This document shows positions 10,377 through 20,345 of a DNA stretch of 64,000 nt, one piece after another. The notes beneath the pieces were generated by a model. It made no database searches. It was not told the DNA's origin and saw only the letters and a program-made list of their open reading frames with translations. The stretch comes from Paramoeba atlantica (taxonomy: Eukaryota; Discosea). Location of the stretch: NCBI GenBank assembly GCA_977017575.1, contig CDRNVI010000004.1:186001-250000 (forward strand), written 5' to 3'. Made by a program: the position numbers and the translations under genes. Every line of letters starts with the position of its first letter. Within the stretch, counting starts at the first letter, position 1.

Positions 10377-10761
10377 AGATCGGGTCTAGATCTAGCGATA
10401 ATGTGGCCGGACGTTGGGGAAGTGTTATACGACGTCACAGTAGTCCATACGTGTTGCAGTAGTTATCAAAACATCAGTAGCAGGGATCTCTTGCAAAATG
10501 CAGTGGAAAGGAAACACCGCAACGTAGTTGAAAAAGGCTTAGATAAAGATTATTTTCGATGCATAGCGGTGACTGATTGTGGTTTAATGCACGAGGATAC
10601 GAAGAATTTAATCAAAACCCTTGCACAACGGGCAGACCTTGACTATCAAACCACGCGCGATTCCTTCTAACTAGAAATTGAAAAAATTGCTGCTTTCAAC
10701 GTAGTTTCGCAACTACGCCAATATATGCCAACAGAACCGTGGCTAGGAGGACTCAGCCATT
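10377..10761 (+). pseudogene. A1 LINE endonuclease C-terminal fragment
   Basis: The fragment starts at RSGLDLAIMWPDVGEVLYD, the endonuclease core of A1 elements (family SGPDL...DVTVVHS). It runs through HRNVVEKGLDKDYFRCIAV to LEIEKIAAFNVVSQLRQYM and ends WLGGLSH-stop. It is the A1 C-terminus, but a TAA replaces the usual Gln codon before LEIEK, at 10,668-10,670. The upstream A1 part is absent because the A2 element begins at the junction. Confidence 0.8.
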
Positions 10762-10879
10762 AATCCCGAAGGAAATACACAACTCAGAAGGTTTGATGTA
10801 TTAATTGAATCTGTGCATGTTGAGTCGTTCTGTCTGACAGTTCTGATCGAACCGATGATGGTTTCGTGTTGTTATGAAT

Positions 10880-11210
10880 TGGATTTTGGCACCACCCGGT
10901 ACCAAATATAACAGGATACAAAACAACTAGGGTGAGTGATATGGCCGTTTTTATAATACTTTCGTTCTTCTCTTCTCTCCTTCTCCTCTGCTATTGACTG
11001 ACATTGTTTTGATGGTGGCACCATCCGGTACAAAATATATCAAGGTACTACATAACTAGGATGAGTGCCATTCGGGCTTATTTTTAATACATCCGTTCTT
11101 CTCTTCTCTCCTTCTCCTCTGCGATTGACTGATTTTGTTTTGATGGAGGCACCATCCGGTACCAAATATAACAAGGTACTACATAACTAGGATGAGTGCC
11201 ATGCGGGCTT
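10880..11210. repeat. Tandem repeat, about 125-bp unit, 2.6 copies
   Basis: Three phrases starting GGCACCA(T/C)CCGGTACCAAAT lie near 10,888, 11,015 and 11,146. Each is followed by an ACTAGGATGAGTG-like block, and the first two also by a TTCGTTCTTCTCTTCTCTCC-like pyrimidine tract. Units differ by a few substitutions. No gene is seen between 10,762 and this array. The function is unknown. Confidence 0.75.
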
Positions 11211-11237
11211 GTTTTTTGACAGCACATGTTCGTAATA

Positions 11238-12785
11238 CAGGGGTGTAAATTTGGATGTGGGGGGGGTCTAAAATTTGTAAAATTTGGTCAATTTTGGAAA
11301 ATAATAGCGCATTCGAGAGCTCTCGAACAGGGCTCATGAACGTGCATATACCGTATCCGTGTTAATTAGATTTTCGAATGCACATAAAAAACTTAGTTTA
11401 TTGGAAGACGAAATCCTGCAATTTTCACAATTTTTCTGTTTTTTGCCCTTATTCATGCCACAACGACGGGATTGTGGACGATCTCCGAAACATAAGCACT
11501 CCGAAAGGGCTTATTCCTCGCCTGGGCACATAAAAGCAAGCTGGCGCATGCTTCTTGTTGCCGATTACGAAGCAACACAGTCTTTTTCCCTAACCGCGCG
11601 CAATTTTCAAGTTCATGAAGCTACTGTGAAGCGCTGGGTGGAGCGCTATCGTGATACTGGAGAAGTAGACTCCAAGAACCAGAAACACGCCCCAACGAAC
11701 ATCGCTGTGACACCTGAACTACGTGAGGCTGCTTTGAAAGCGATAGACGAGGGTGTTCGAGATCAACCCTAGGGCATCATGAGCTGGAGTGAGCTCCACC
11801 GGTTAATGGAAAATCTTGGGTTCACTTGCTCTCGTCAAACTTTGACGACCCACATGAAATCACATGGCATCGTCTTGCGCACAGTCCGGAAATCCCCTGC
11901 ACTTACCTCAGTGCATAAAGAGAAACGAGTACGTTTCTGTGAAGAAATGCTAACGTGGAGTGACGCGGAACTGTCCAATATCATTTGGATGGATGAAAAA
12001 AAATTTACTTGTGGGAAGAGTGGGGGGCACATCACGTACCTCTGCCGCAAAACTGACGCTCTCAAGGAGCAGCAAGGTGAATTGGATGCATGGCATGGGG
12101 GGAATGGTGTTATGGTTTGGATGGCAGCGAGCCTTAAGCATGGGTTTCACCTTCACGTTTTTCCTTCTGTTCGGTGGAAACCGAGGTACAGTGACGGGCG
12201 CTATTTTTGATGAAGCCATGAAGAAGCGTGGAGGGTTAATTTCTTACCTTAAGCGGCACCGTTCTAGCGTTATTGCAATGGATAACTGTACGGTGCACAA
12301 TCTGGCCAGGACAAGCTTTCAAGAGACAGGAATTACTGTTCTTCCTTGGCCAGCAAAATCACCTGATCTCATGCCCGTTGAAAATTTATGGTCCATAATG
12401 GACAATTTCAAAAATGGTTTGGCCCCTAGAAATCGTACAGATTTGATCATTGCGATCGAAGCAGCGTTTCAAGATCTTCAAACGACAAATTCTATAGCCT
12501 CTGAAAACGCTATGAAGAGCTTTCGTAAGCGATGCCGTATTGTGATTGAAAAGAACGGCGGAAAATGCAATTATTAATTTTTTTTTCTATTTTTTCCCGT
12601 GCTTTAGAAAGTTGCAAATAGCGTTTGGGGGCTCTTTGTCGAGGGGGCAATACCCCTTTGTGCCTAGTTCGGCCTTGTTACGTTCATGAGCCCTGTTCGA
12701 GAGCTCTCGAATGCGCTATTATTTTCCAAAATTGACCAAGTTTTACAAAATTTAGACCCCCCCCACATCCAAATTTACACCCCTG
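11238..12785 (+). mobile_element. Tc1/mariner-type DNA transposon, nearly full length
   Basis: Inverted terminal repeats of about 105 bp start CAGGGGTGTAAATTTGG and end with the complement. They are flanked by TA at 11,236-11,237 and 12,786-12,787, the standard target duplication of the superfamily. The 1,548-bp element holds one transposase gene read in plus orientation. The repeats remain well matched, so the insertion is not ancient. The element at 25,200 has very similar ends and is a deletion derivative of the same family. Confidence 0.92.
11455..12577 (+). pseudogene. Tc1/mariner transposase, one stop and one frameshift
   Basis: An N-terminal helix-turn-helix region (RMLLVADYEATQSFSLTARN, then VHEATVKRWVERY) is followed by the DDE domain: IWMDEKKF (first Asp), VIAMDNCTVHN (second Asp) and WPAKSPDLMPVENLW (third acidic position). 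It ends GGKCNY. A TAG at 11,770-11,772 interrupts the frame, and the frame shifts once near 12,150-12,180, so the product is not made intact. The enzyme would bind the inverted ends and move the element by cut and paste into TA. Confidence 0.9.
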
Positions 12786-12787
12786 TA

Positions 12788-13235
12788 TATAGCAGTTTAT
12801 ATAAAGCGTCCCGGTTGTAGGTTAATTCCCCAAAGAAAGGGTATCAACAAAATATCAATAAGTTTTCATGGGAAAAATATCTGTAAAAAAAACACTCCCT
12901 TTTTTTTAACACCCCTTTTTTTTTCAACACTAAAAAAAAAAAGAGAAATGTCTTCACGATCACGAGGGTGGGAAAGTTCTTGACTCTGTTTCCAGTATTT
13001 GTTGGAGGCGATGTAAGTTCGTAAGTTTCAGAAAAAGATTGTCTCGATTACTTCCTTCCTTTAATTCAGATGTGCGCAAACCGTCCCACAAATTTTAGTT
13101 TTGGGCACTTGCAGCACACAAGTACATAATTTTTTTTGGACACAAAATTTAGTCACCCAGTGCCATCCAGTGCCATCCGCTGCCATCCAAATCTTCATAG
13201 TGTCCCTTGGGGGTGATGACCTTCGAAATTTCAGC
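12788..13235. other. No gene seen; A/T runs
   Basis: Homopolymer-rich DNA (A and T runs near 12,885-12,950) and a short repeat of GTGCCATCC near 13,158-13,188. Nothing coding is recognised. Confidence 0.5.
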
Positions 13236-13239
13236 GTCT

Positions 13240-13725
13240 AGGCATTATGGTTTTCACTTTTGAGCGAACATGCTGGAAGGGCTCATCCTGTTGAAATACA
13301 CTATTAGGGGGGAAATCTGCCCGTTTTAATGTTTCTATGTTCGTCTCACTTGTAATAGTTGTGTCATTTCGTAGAATAACCCAATACCTCCACCCCACTC
13401 CTACAGCACCCCAAACTTGGCATCTTGGTGCCCAACGTACTTCTTGACGCGGGGCTGCTTTTTGACCGCGCTTTACCCACAAGTGTCTTCTGCTATCGTT
13501 GGTATCAAAAATCTTTTCGTCCGTAAAAATAACACGGGCAGTATCCAATTTGTAATTCAAAGCAAACTGAACTCTTTTTTCCTTTTGTCGTTCGGTAAGC
13601 CCTTGGCATACTGGCCTAGCGGCATAATTGTAATCCAGCGATGCTAGATCTCGCTTTACAGAGCTTTGCGAAACTTGTATGCCTTTTTTACACAGTTGGC
13701 CTTTTATGCGCCTTGAAGAATTGAA
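13240..13725 (-). pseudogene. Second Tc1/mariner transposase fragment
   Basis: The minus-strand frame reads KGIQVSQSSVKRDLASLDYN, then QGLTERQKEKRVQFALNYKL, TARVIFTDEKIFDTNDSRRH (first catalytic Asp), LWVKRGQKAAPR, QVWGAVGVG and VFQQDE (second Asp region). This is a different Tc1/mariner lineage from the element at 11.2 kb. Only the HTH end and the first part of the catalytic domain remain. No inverted ends or TA flanks were identified. Confidence 0.75.
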
Positions 13726-13739
13726 TTTTGGTACCCCCG

Positions 13740-14260
13740 TCCGGGTTAATGTACCCCCCGGTACAATAACTAACTACAGGTACAAATAACGAAAATAGTG
13801 CAAAAAAAAAAATTAATTCAAAAAAATTTAAATTTTGATGCCCGAGCAGAACGGAAACGCTGAGCGATTTCAATGGGAAATTCAATATGATTTAGTTTGG
13901 CGGAGTAGGCACCGCTAAATTCAATCAACGCGCGATTGGGTGAATATTATAAAACGAGCGAATGGGTGGTCCCCGCGAGACCCGTTCGCTAGCTTGGAGA
14001 GGGAAGGAGATTTGTGGAATAGTGTCGTTTGTTTAATGACCGGTCATACCTTACGCATATTTGACGAACTATAAGATGATGAATTTGACGAACTATATAT
14101 AGGCTTGAGTTTTATCATTTGTTAGAGTGCAGAGGGGAATTAATATACTTCTTGTATTTAGTTCATTTCTTTCTTAGTTACAATATTTATGATGAACAAT
14201 TCTAGAGAGACCCGTCTCCAAGTATGGCGATACACCCTACAATAGTACGGTGGAAGTTAG
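13740..14260. other. No gene seen; dispersed motifs
   Basis: Contains the ACCCGTTCGCTAG motif (about 13,980) shared with 960, and TTTAATGACCGGTCATACC (about 14,033-14,053) shared with 24,965. The second contains the palindrome TGACCGGTCA. Both are probably remnants of a repeat family. No coding region is recognised. Confidence 0.45.
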
Positions 14261-14783
14261 TTAGGCGGAGGTGGCGGAGTAGGCGGAGGTGGCGGAGCAG
14301 GCGGAGGTGGCGGAGCAGGCGGAGGTGGCGGAGTGGCAAGAATTCAAAGTTTGAAGCACATGGTGCTCAGATGGCGAGTTCAAACCCGCTCATCGCAATA
14401 TTCCTGGCGACCTCACTCTAAGAGGCTGGGCTGAGAACCGACTAGGCCCAGTACTCGGAGGACCGTCCCGGACCCTCCCCTCAGGGAACCAGCTCCCTTA
14501 CCCGGCTTACACCTCTTGGGTTAGCCGTGTTGACGTACAGTTCGTCGACGCAGCGTGTTGGCAACAGCACGTTGGCGCCGCCTTGGACAAGCGGAAACTG
14601 GTAGAGGACGTCGGCCTCGGAACCTCCAAATCTGTCTGTGAAGGTTCTGGCTTGCCAGTGACCATCCGGAGCAATCCGGAGTGATTTGGATTTGGATTTG
14701 GATTTGGTGGCAGCGGCTGCACGACAGGAGCTACTCCCGTGTCTTTCGCCCGGCTCCGGGTGAACATCCCCATGGAAAAAGTA
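14261..14783 (-). pseudogene. A2 LINE 5' end (start of ORF), split by a SINE
   Basis: On the minus strand the frame starts MGMFTRSRAKDTGVAPVVQP (ATG near 14,770), identical to the A2 start at 38.86 kb. A Pro-rich run (PPPPPPAPPPPPAP) encoded by an 18-bp tandem GGCGGAGGTGGCGGAG-type repeat lies beyond the SINE at 14,265-14,335. Only about 60 codons of A2 survive. No clear SL is visible upstream, though CTCTCTTGTTG in the 5' UTR could be a decayed one. Confidence 0.7.
14335..14708 (+). mobile_element. SINE with GGATTT tail inside the A2 5' end
   Basis: The head carries TGGCAAGAATTC (A-box-like) and GAGTTCAAACCC (B-box-like) about 45 bp apart. The body shares GGCGACCTCACT, GGAGGACCGTCCCGGA and GGTTAGCCGTG with the SINE at 6,774. 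The 3' part CTTGCCAGTGACCATCCGGA is followed by (GGATTT)3. The same 3' end reappears on the minus strand at 29,877-29,955. Exact target duplications could not be fixed because both flanks are GGTGG-rich. Confidence 0.7.
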
Positions 14784-14839
14784 AGAATAGAATTAAAATT
14801 CAAGAACAACAAGAGAGACCATCTGAGAGACAAAACTCT

Positions 14840-15060
14840 ATGATTCTTTCCCTATCTTGGGGTGCCCTTTGTATGGCGGGAATCGAACCAACAACCTGAT
14901 CCAAGAAATAGCACTCACTCTAAATCCCTTATTCCTTAATACGCCTCAGATGCGGGCTCCAGGGAGGCTCGGATGTGCTATTTCATTTCGTTTGAAGCTA
15001 CGCATCGTTCCATTCACATGGTAAGATCAACAATTTTCAATAATCGAAAATCAAATTATT
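14840..15060 (-). other. tRNA-like B box region, possible SINE scrap
   Basis: On the minus strand GGTTCGATTCCCGCC (about 14,875-14,890) is a good Pol III B box at the end of a poorly folding tRNA-like stretch. The flanking segment 15,004-15,058 recurs inverted at 46,213-46,268 inside another insertion. I read it as a decayed SINE rather than a tRNA gene, because the acceptor, D and anticodon arms do not form. Confidence 0.4.
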
Positions 15061-15092
15061 ACTGATTTGTCGCAATGGAATACCTAGTATGG

Positions 15093-15607
15093 TTAAATTG
15101 TGCATTCGCTTTCTAGCTTGTCTCGTCCAAGATATTTCTTTAACTGTGTGTATGCGACAGCGCCGTTAAGTTCTTGCAAGAGAAGTTGAAACTCCTCTTT
15201 TATTTGTTGTCGGGGACGTCCGCTGGCATCCGCCAGTGCCGTAAGCAGAGCTTGTGTGTCCGTGTGCATAGAGCCTCCTGATAATATGGGAATGCATTTA
15301 AAGGATTCTTCAGCTATTTTGCCGGTTTTAACGTAGGTATCATGTTTCCGTTTACAAGCCTCTCGAAATAGATTGGCGCATTTAACTGCGAGATTGGAGG
15401 GTGCTAGTTCATGGACGATTGTCAAGTCATAGTAGATTTCTCCACTTGCCCAATGAACAACTAAGTCGGGTCCTGATCGGCGAAACGATTTGCCGCCGCA
15501 TGTTTTTTCGTGTGTCCTCTTGTGACTCGGGTCGACGACCTCATCGCATTGTGTGCACCGGAGGGTAGAGAAGGTGCGCGGCTCCTTCTCGCACGGAATA
15601 CCGTCTC
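15093..15607 (-). pseudogene. A2 LINE endonuclease domain fragment
   Basis: The minus-strand frame starts at PCEKEPRTFSTLRCTQCDEV (zinc-binding Cys pair), then the catalytic block RRSGPDLVVHWASGEIYYD, LTIVHELAPSN, KRKHDTYVKTGKIAEESF and IPILSGGSMHTDTQALL. It ends LGRDKLESECTI-stop at 15,093. It is open throughout but 5' truncated at a LINE B 3' UTR piece. The SGPDL...D pair is the presumed PD-(D/E)XK metal site that nicks the target. Confidence 0.85.
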
Positions 15608-15614
15608 TTTTCTT

Positions 15615-15686
15615 TCCTCTTCCTTATTTTTTTTATAATAATAATAAAAAGAAGCAATTTATGCCCAATCCATTCGCGCGTTCCGA
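15615..15686 (-). repeat. LINE B 3' UTR piece following a poly(A)
   Basis: In element orientation, the poly(A) of the LINE B copy at 15.7-19.7 kb is followed directly by CGGAACGCGCGAATGG and the rest of a B 3' UTR ending in (ATT)n. The same starting point after a poly(A) is seen at 32,863. Confidence 0.6.
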
Positions 15687-18600
15687 TTTTTTTTTTTTGC
15701 AATGAATAAGGGGGGAGAAGTATGAAACGCAGCATTGCCTCTATATTTTTACCCAATATTTGAACCCTGTAGGTCCGTCGGGGGGGGGTTTCGGATTTTA
15801 AAACAAGCAATCAAATTAGCAATTTCATATTTTGGAGCCCAAAAACTAGCAATTCGATCTCCCGTAAGTATAACAACAATAATAACAATAACAATAAAAA
15901 CAAGCAATCCAGACCCAATCCATTCGCGCGTTCCGGACCGGGTCTTTCGACCTCTCCACGGCCTGACTTGTGAACCCTTCCCTTGCTATATGGGAGGGCG
16001 CAGGCGCGGGCCTGTGTCGACAGCGACACGGTCGCGAAACAGGATGCTGGCCGACGGGGAGGAGATTCACTGCCCGTGTACTACCTCACTTGGGGTACCT
16101 AGCCCTCGCGGGCTAGGCGTGAGTATAGACTCTGTCGACACGACCACCATCCGGACCAGAGGATGCAAGAGAGGATAGAAGCGGGTCCGTAGGTATAGGC
16201 CTATGTCGTTACCATTGGATCCGTTGGATCTGGCACGCAGATACGCGAAACCATCATTCTGGCTTGTGATCTCATTAACGCAACGTTCAGCTCCGTAAGG
16301 AGTTCATTTCGTGCTTGGCTGCGAGACATGAGTTCTTTCGACGCGTTCGCACGTTGCGTTCCGATGTCGCGGAGGAGCGCTAAGGCACTCTCACTCCAGG
16401 AGCCAAATGATTCCATAACCATGGCTGTGAAAAGAAACCCGGCCTCGGTTGCTTCCTGTCGCTGTCTCGCTTTGGTCTGTGCGTAGTGCTCGGCAAAAGA
16501 CCCTGGGGCCACCCAGCTAGCATTACGGACTGAGTCCAAATACTTTAGTTGCTGTGCGTGGGTGACCGCAAAGTCCAATACCATGCCTTGCGCCAGAGTC
16601 CCTTTTGCCAAGGATGCAGTGGGCAGGAAGACATCCGCAAAATCTAGAACCATGCCTTGCGCTACAGTGCCCTTGGCTAAGGATGCAGTTGGTAGGAAGA
16701 CGTCCGCTGGTCTTGTGAGAGCTCCTCCTGGCCCTCGATTTCCCAAACTCTTCTCTCTCTGTGGTTGAAGGAAAGCTTTGCTGCAAAAGGACGTAAATTG
16801 TTGCGCTACGGCATTATGTCGTGAGATTATACCGTGTCCATTCTTACAGAGCAAAGCGTGCTCTCCATTTTTAAGTAAGGGAAGGGTGCAGCCGTCAGCT
16901 GGGCAAGGTTGATCCTCCGGCAAGATATTCATCCCGAACCACCAGCGTGTCAGAGTCCGAAACTCTGTGTGGGTAAAAGCGTAGCCTCTGCTCTTGGACG
17001 GTGTTACAAAAGCCCAGTTTCCGGCCCCCCTCCCTGATTGAGAAACCCATCGTGCCCTCGTCCTTGCGTCTGTTTTCATGTACGCAGCCTGGAATTCATT
17101 TTCCGATATTGCTTGGCTGAGATGCCTCTGTCGTGGTATAATGGTTTCCTGTTCGGTGGAGTCGGAGGGGAGAGTGTTGTTGAGAGATGTGGTATATTTT
17201 CGTTTAGCTAGGCGGGACCGGGTGCCTCGTCCCTCATGCTGCTCAGCTGGAGAATTGGGTTTGGCAATGCGTCCAGTGATCGTGTCAACTAGATCAGCTC
17301 CGACTTTGTCGTTTATGTCCCGGACGGAATCAGAGAATCCTTCTGCTTCGGTTGGTTCCCAGCCATCCATGTTAGCAGAAAAAGTGATAGAGGAAACATA
17401 TGCAGCTGACTGGTGGAGCAATGATGAGCGGAGTCCGAACCCCCCGCGGCGTTTCGGTCGTTGGATTTGGTCGCGAGCGGAGAGGTCCAGGTGGGAAATT
17501 GCATGTTCCACGGCGTTGAGCAAATATGAATCAAGCTGTTGGCATAATTCCTTGACGGCTTGTGGTGGGGTTGTGCGTAGTGCATATACCATTTGACAAA
17601 ATCCTGCACATTGCCGTATTAGCGCGAGAGCCACTTGCGGGTCTTGTAACACTGCGGTAGCTTCCAATGTATCCCGGGATGGCTCAATCGCGTGTGTCTC
17701 TAGGAATTCCATACAGTGCTCCGCAGAGCCAATGGGGCTTCCAAGGGTGTCGAAGTTCCCATCGTAGAGGATTTTCTCGCTCGGGATATCGGGGAAGAAA
17801 ACGGAGGTGTGGGCTGAAGCTGGAGGAGTAATAATCTCACACTTGGTGAGGTTTAGGAAAAGCCCCCACTTCGGCCCTATCTCATCGAGGATGTCTAGGG
17901 CCTTCCGGACTTCACTCGGTTCGCCTACAAGTATGCCGTCGTCGAGATACCACAACTGTGTTCGTAAGTGAGAGCGGGACGCTATTTCCTTCGTTACCTC
18001 TGCTAGGGCCAAAGAGAAGAGAAGAGGGCCTAACGGATCCCCTTGTTGCACGCCTTCCGCCGAAGGAATGAAATCGTCGCCGAACGTGAGACAGCTGTGG
18101 TTTCCGTAGCACCATTCGACCCATGGCGATATTTCAGGAAAATGTTCGCGTGTCAGGAAAATAAAAACCGGCCTACTTACGTTGTTGAAGGCGTTCCTGA
18201 GGTCCACTTTGCAAAAAGTGATGTTGTCGTTCTCCATGTTGTTCCGCATTAGCCGGCGGCAAAGGTGGATTACCCGTTCTGCTCCAGCAGCCGCTGCAAC
18301 CCCATACTGTTTGCGTCCGAAAAAGGAACCCGCTTTTTGTTTAATTGGGAGACACACTGCCTTGCTTACGAGACGTCGAAGGGTTTCTTCTGCAGCTATA
18401 GGTCGCACGTCATCATTCCCCTTTTCGAGAGCGCAGAGCCGTGCACCAGCAAAGAAGGGGTGTAATTCGTCTGGAGCTTTGCCAGCTAGCAGGTGATTCA
18501 CAAAGGAAGTGAGTGTCATGAGAGGGTCCATGTTGTGGTCAACGTGCTCCTGAAGTGCTGTTTGGAGGTGTTCAGGTCTAAGCCCCATGGTTCCAGCAGA

Positions 18601-19680
18601 GGACCCACGGTGGAAACTATTGACTGCCTTTTTGACCTCAGATTCGTCGAGCTGCAAAACATCCACTTGCAAAGGAGGTAGGGGACTGGATATAGGGTTT
18701 GCGTGAGGACTGGGGTGCTTTTTTGTAGCTTTTGCAGAGTTTCCTCATTGTACGGCGCAAGTGGCGCTGCAGTAATGGCGGCCATGCCTCTCGAATATTC
18801 TCCCTGACGGACCAAAAGTTCTGATCGTATCTGAGATTTATCCTCCCCATTCTCATTGTTCTGTTGCTTCAAACGTTTCCTTTCGTTGTCCCTAATCGCT
18901 TCGGACCATAAGGTTGCGTATTTTCCTTCAATCCAAAGCTCCATTCGCTTGAGAATATACGAGGAATATGACGTGTGAGCTTTGCGACCGCCGCGGTAAG
19001 GGGCTGGTAGAACGCATTTCGGGAGTATTGCCAGGAGCGTCCACGCCCTTACTGAATTTTCGTGCACCGCGGAGGAAAGGGCTGTAGTCAAAATTTTGGT
19101 CCACAAATATCGGCATCGATGCGGGACGTCCTTACAGGTGCTGATTGAAGTCGTGCATATTTCGTCCAATGATGGTATATCGTTGGTGCCGTGAACGACG
19201 TAAAAAGTTTCCCCTAGGGGTTCTGATGGGTGCGGGGAAGAAGCTGGCTGCACAGATTGTCCTTTGCATTGATTCTCGTGTGATGTCTTCTTGCTGGACG
19301 CATAATGCCGTCCACATTCGTTGCACAAGAAGCGTCCTTCGTTATCCCACCAGATGCTGGGAATGCTCCCTCCGTGTCGATAAGCCACATGGTTATAATA
19401 CGATTGCCATTGCCCTCCGTGGGCGTGTGCTTTCCAATTACAGTTTTCTGCTGGACATTCCCGTTGCCTAGGGCCTTCTTGAGAGCTCGGTATGTTCGTA
19501 GTGGTTTCGTCACCTGTCGGCGTTGGGGTTTCGAGGGTCGTTGTTTGTGATATAGTCTCCGGAAAGTCGCTATCGTATGGACTATGTGGGATACTATGGT
19601 CGATCGCTTTGTTCTTGTGTTGGTTTTCTGTCGCGTCTTCTGAGATTTCGCAATGCCCCGAATTTGTCCTTTAGCACACG
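15687..19680 (-). mobile_element. REL LINE of family B, near full length
   Basis: The longest B copy by domain content: two N-terminal zinc fingers, RT, C-terminal CCHH knuckle, endonuclease, a structured 3' UTR (15,700-16,200) and poly(A) (15,687-15,698 as T run). The 5' end near 19,680 abuts an A1-like 5' fragment, so this copy either inserted there or is chimeric with it. Open apart from one frameshift and a small internal duplication, it is moderately young. B elements resemble the R2-type REL LINEs. Confidence 0.8.
16201..19680 (-). pseudogene. LINE B polyprotein: zinc fingers, RT, REL endonuclease
   Basis: N-terminal fingers are CPAENCNWKAH...YYNHVAYRH (about 19,380-19,460) and FLCNECGRHYASSKKTSHEN (about 19,270-19,330), as in R2-type LINEs that bind target DNA. 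The RT has VRPIAAEETLRRLVSK, CKVDLRNAFNNVSR, GVQQGDPLGPLLFS and LWYLDDGILVG. A knuckle CPADGCTLPLLKNGEHALLC precedes RHN. The endonuclease has REKSLGNRGPGGALTRPADV and VLDFAVTH. One frameshift lies near 18,716-18,728, at a run of six A on the coding strand. A 23-codon block (ADVFLPTASLAKG... VLDF) is present twice in tandem at 16,565-16,710, so the active-site region is duplicated. Stop at 16,201. Confidence 0.85.
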
Positions 19681-19689
19681 GAGATGTGG

Positions 19690-20133
19690 CCGGTGACTTG
19701 CGACGGGAAATTTTTTTCGAAACTGAAACATTAGTGGTTGTGTTGTTCGTGAGCTGTGATTTGTCCTGATGAGAACGCGTGCGTGGGTCGTTTCCTCGTC
19801 GCCGTCATTTCTGTGTCCAGTGTCTGGTGTTTGCTGGTCAGTCGAAATTAAGGTGGCTTTCTGACACCAGTCTTCAGGGATGTTTTTCGGGATCGGTGTG
19901 GTGTATAGCAATTCGTTATATGAGGTGGGCTGTTTGATTAGGTGAGCATTCCCCGCAAATTGGTCCCAGGATCCTGGTTGGTGCGCTGCTTCTTCTTGCA
20001 GAAACGAATCTTCTTCCATTCGAGTTGACTCTTCAAAGTGGTGGTCTCAGGACATTAAGGTAGCCGTGTACCCGGGAAAAATATGAGATAAAATATAGTC
20101 AACAAGGTACAGAAACTGTATCTTTATCGTTAA
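19690..20133 (-). pseudogene. A1-like LINE 5' end with spliced-leader head
   Basis: The ORF starts MEEDSFLQEEAAHQPGSWDQ at 20,019. It shares GSWDQF.AN..LI and YTTPIP..IP..W with the start of the A1 element at 61.6 kb, so it is an A1-type N-terminus of unknown function. It is cut after about 110 codons where LINE B begins. Upstream on the minus strand are a roughly 80-nt leader and then the SL-like sequence at 20,100-20,133. Confidence 0.75.
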
Positions 20134-20160
20134 GGAGTTATAGTATCTTTATCGTTAAAG
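20100..20160 (-). other. SL-like sequence plus a second partial SL copy
   Basis: Minus strand: TTAACGATAAAGATACAG followed by TTTCTGTACCTTGTTG, ending at 20,100. Nine bases upstream, the first half of the same sequence (CTTTAACGATAAAGATAC, 20,143-20,160) appears again. The 3' part matches the conserved end of kinetoplastid spliced leaders. No GT donor or SL intron follows, so it is not an SL RNA gene. It marks the 5' end of a trans-spliced transcript that was reverse transcribed. Confidence 0.8.
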
Positions 20161-20345
20161 TTTTTTTTTCTCTCAGAAAAACAAAAAAATAAATAAATGG
20201 AAAAGCAGGACTTTGGATAGAAGATAATTGTTCTCCTTCCCCCCTTCTCCCTTTTGAGAGAGAGACTACCTCCAAAACAATTCCATGAATTTATTTTTGT
20301 CCATTCATCTACTCCATAATACATTAATAGATTATGATTATCACA

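Noticed and set aside
14870-14940. tRNA gene on the minus strand
   Set aside because: Only a B box is convincing; spacing is too short and the arms do not pair.
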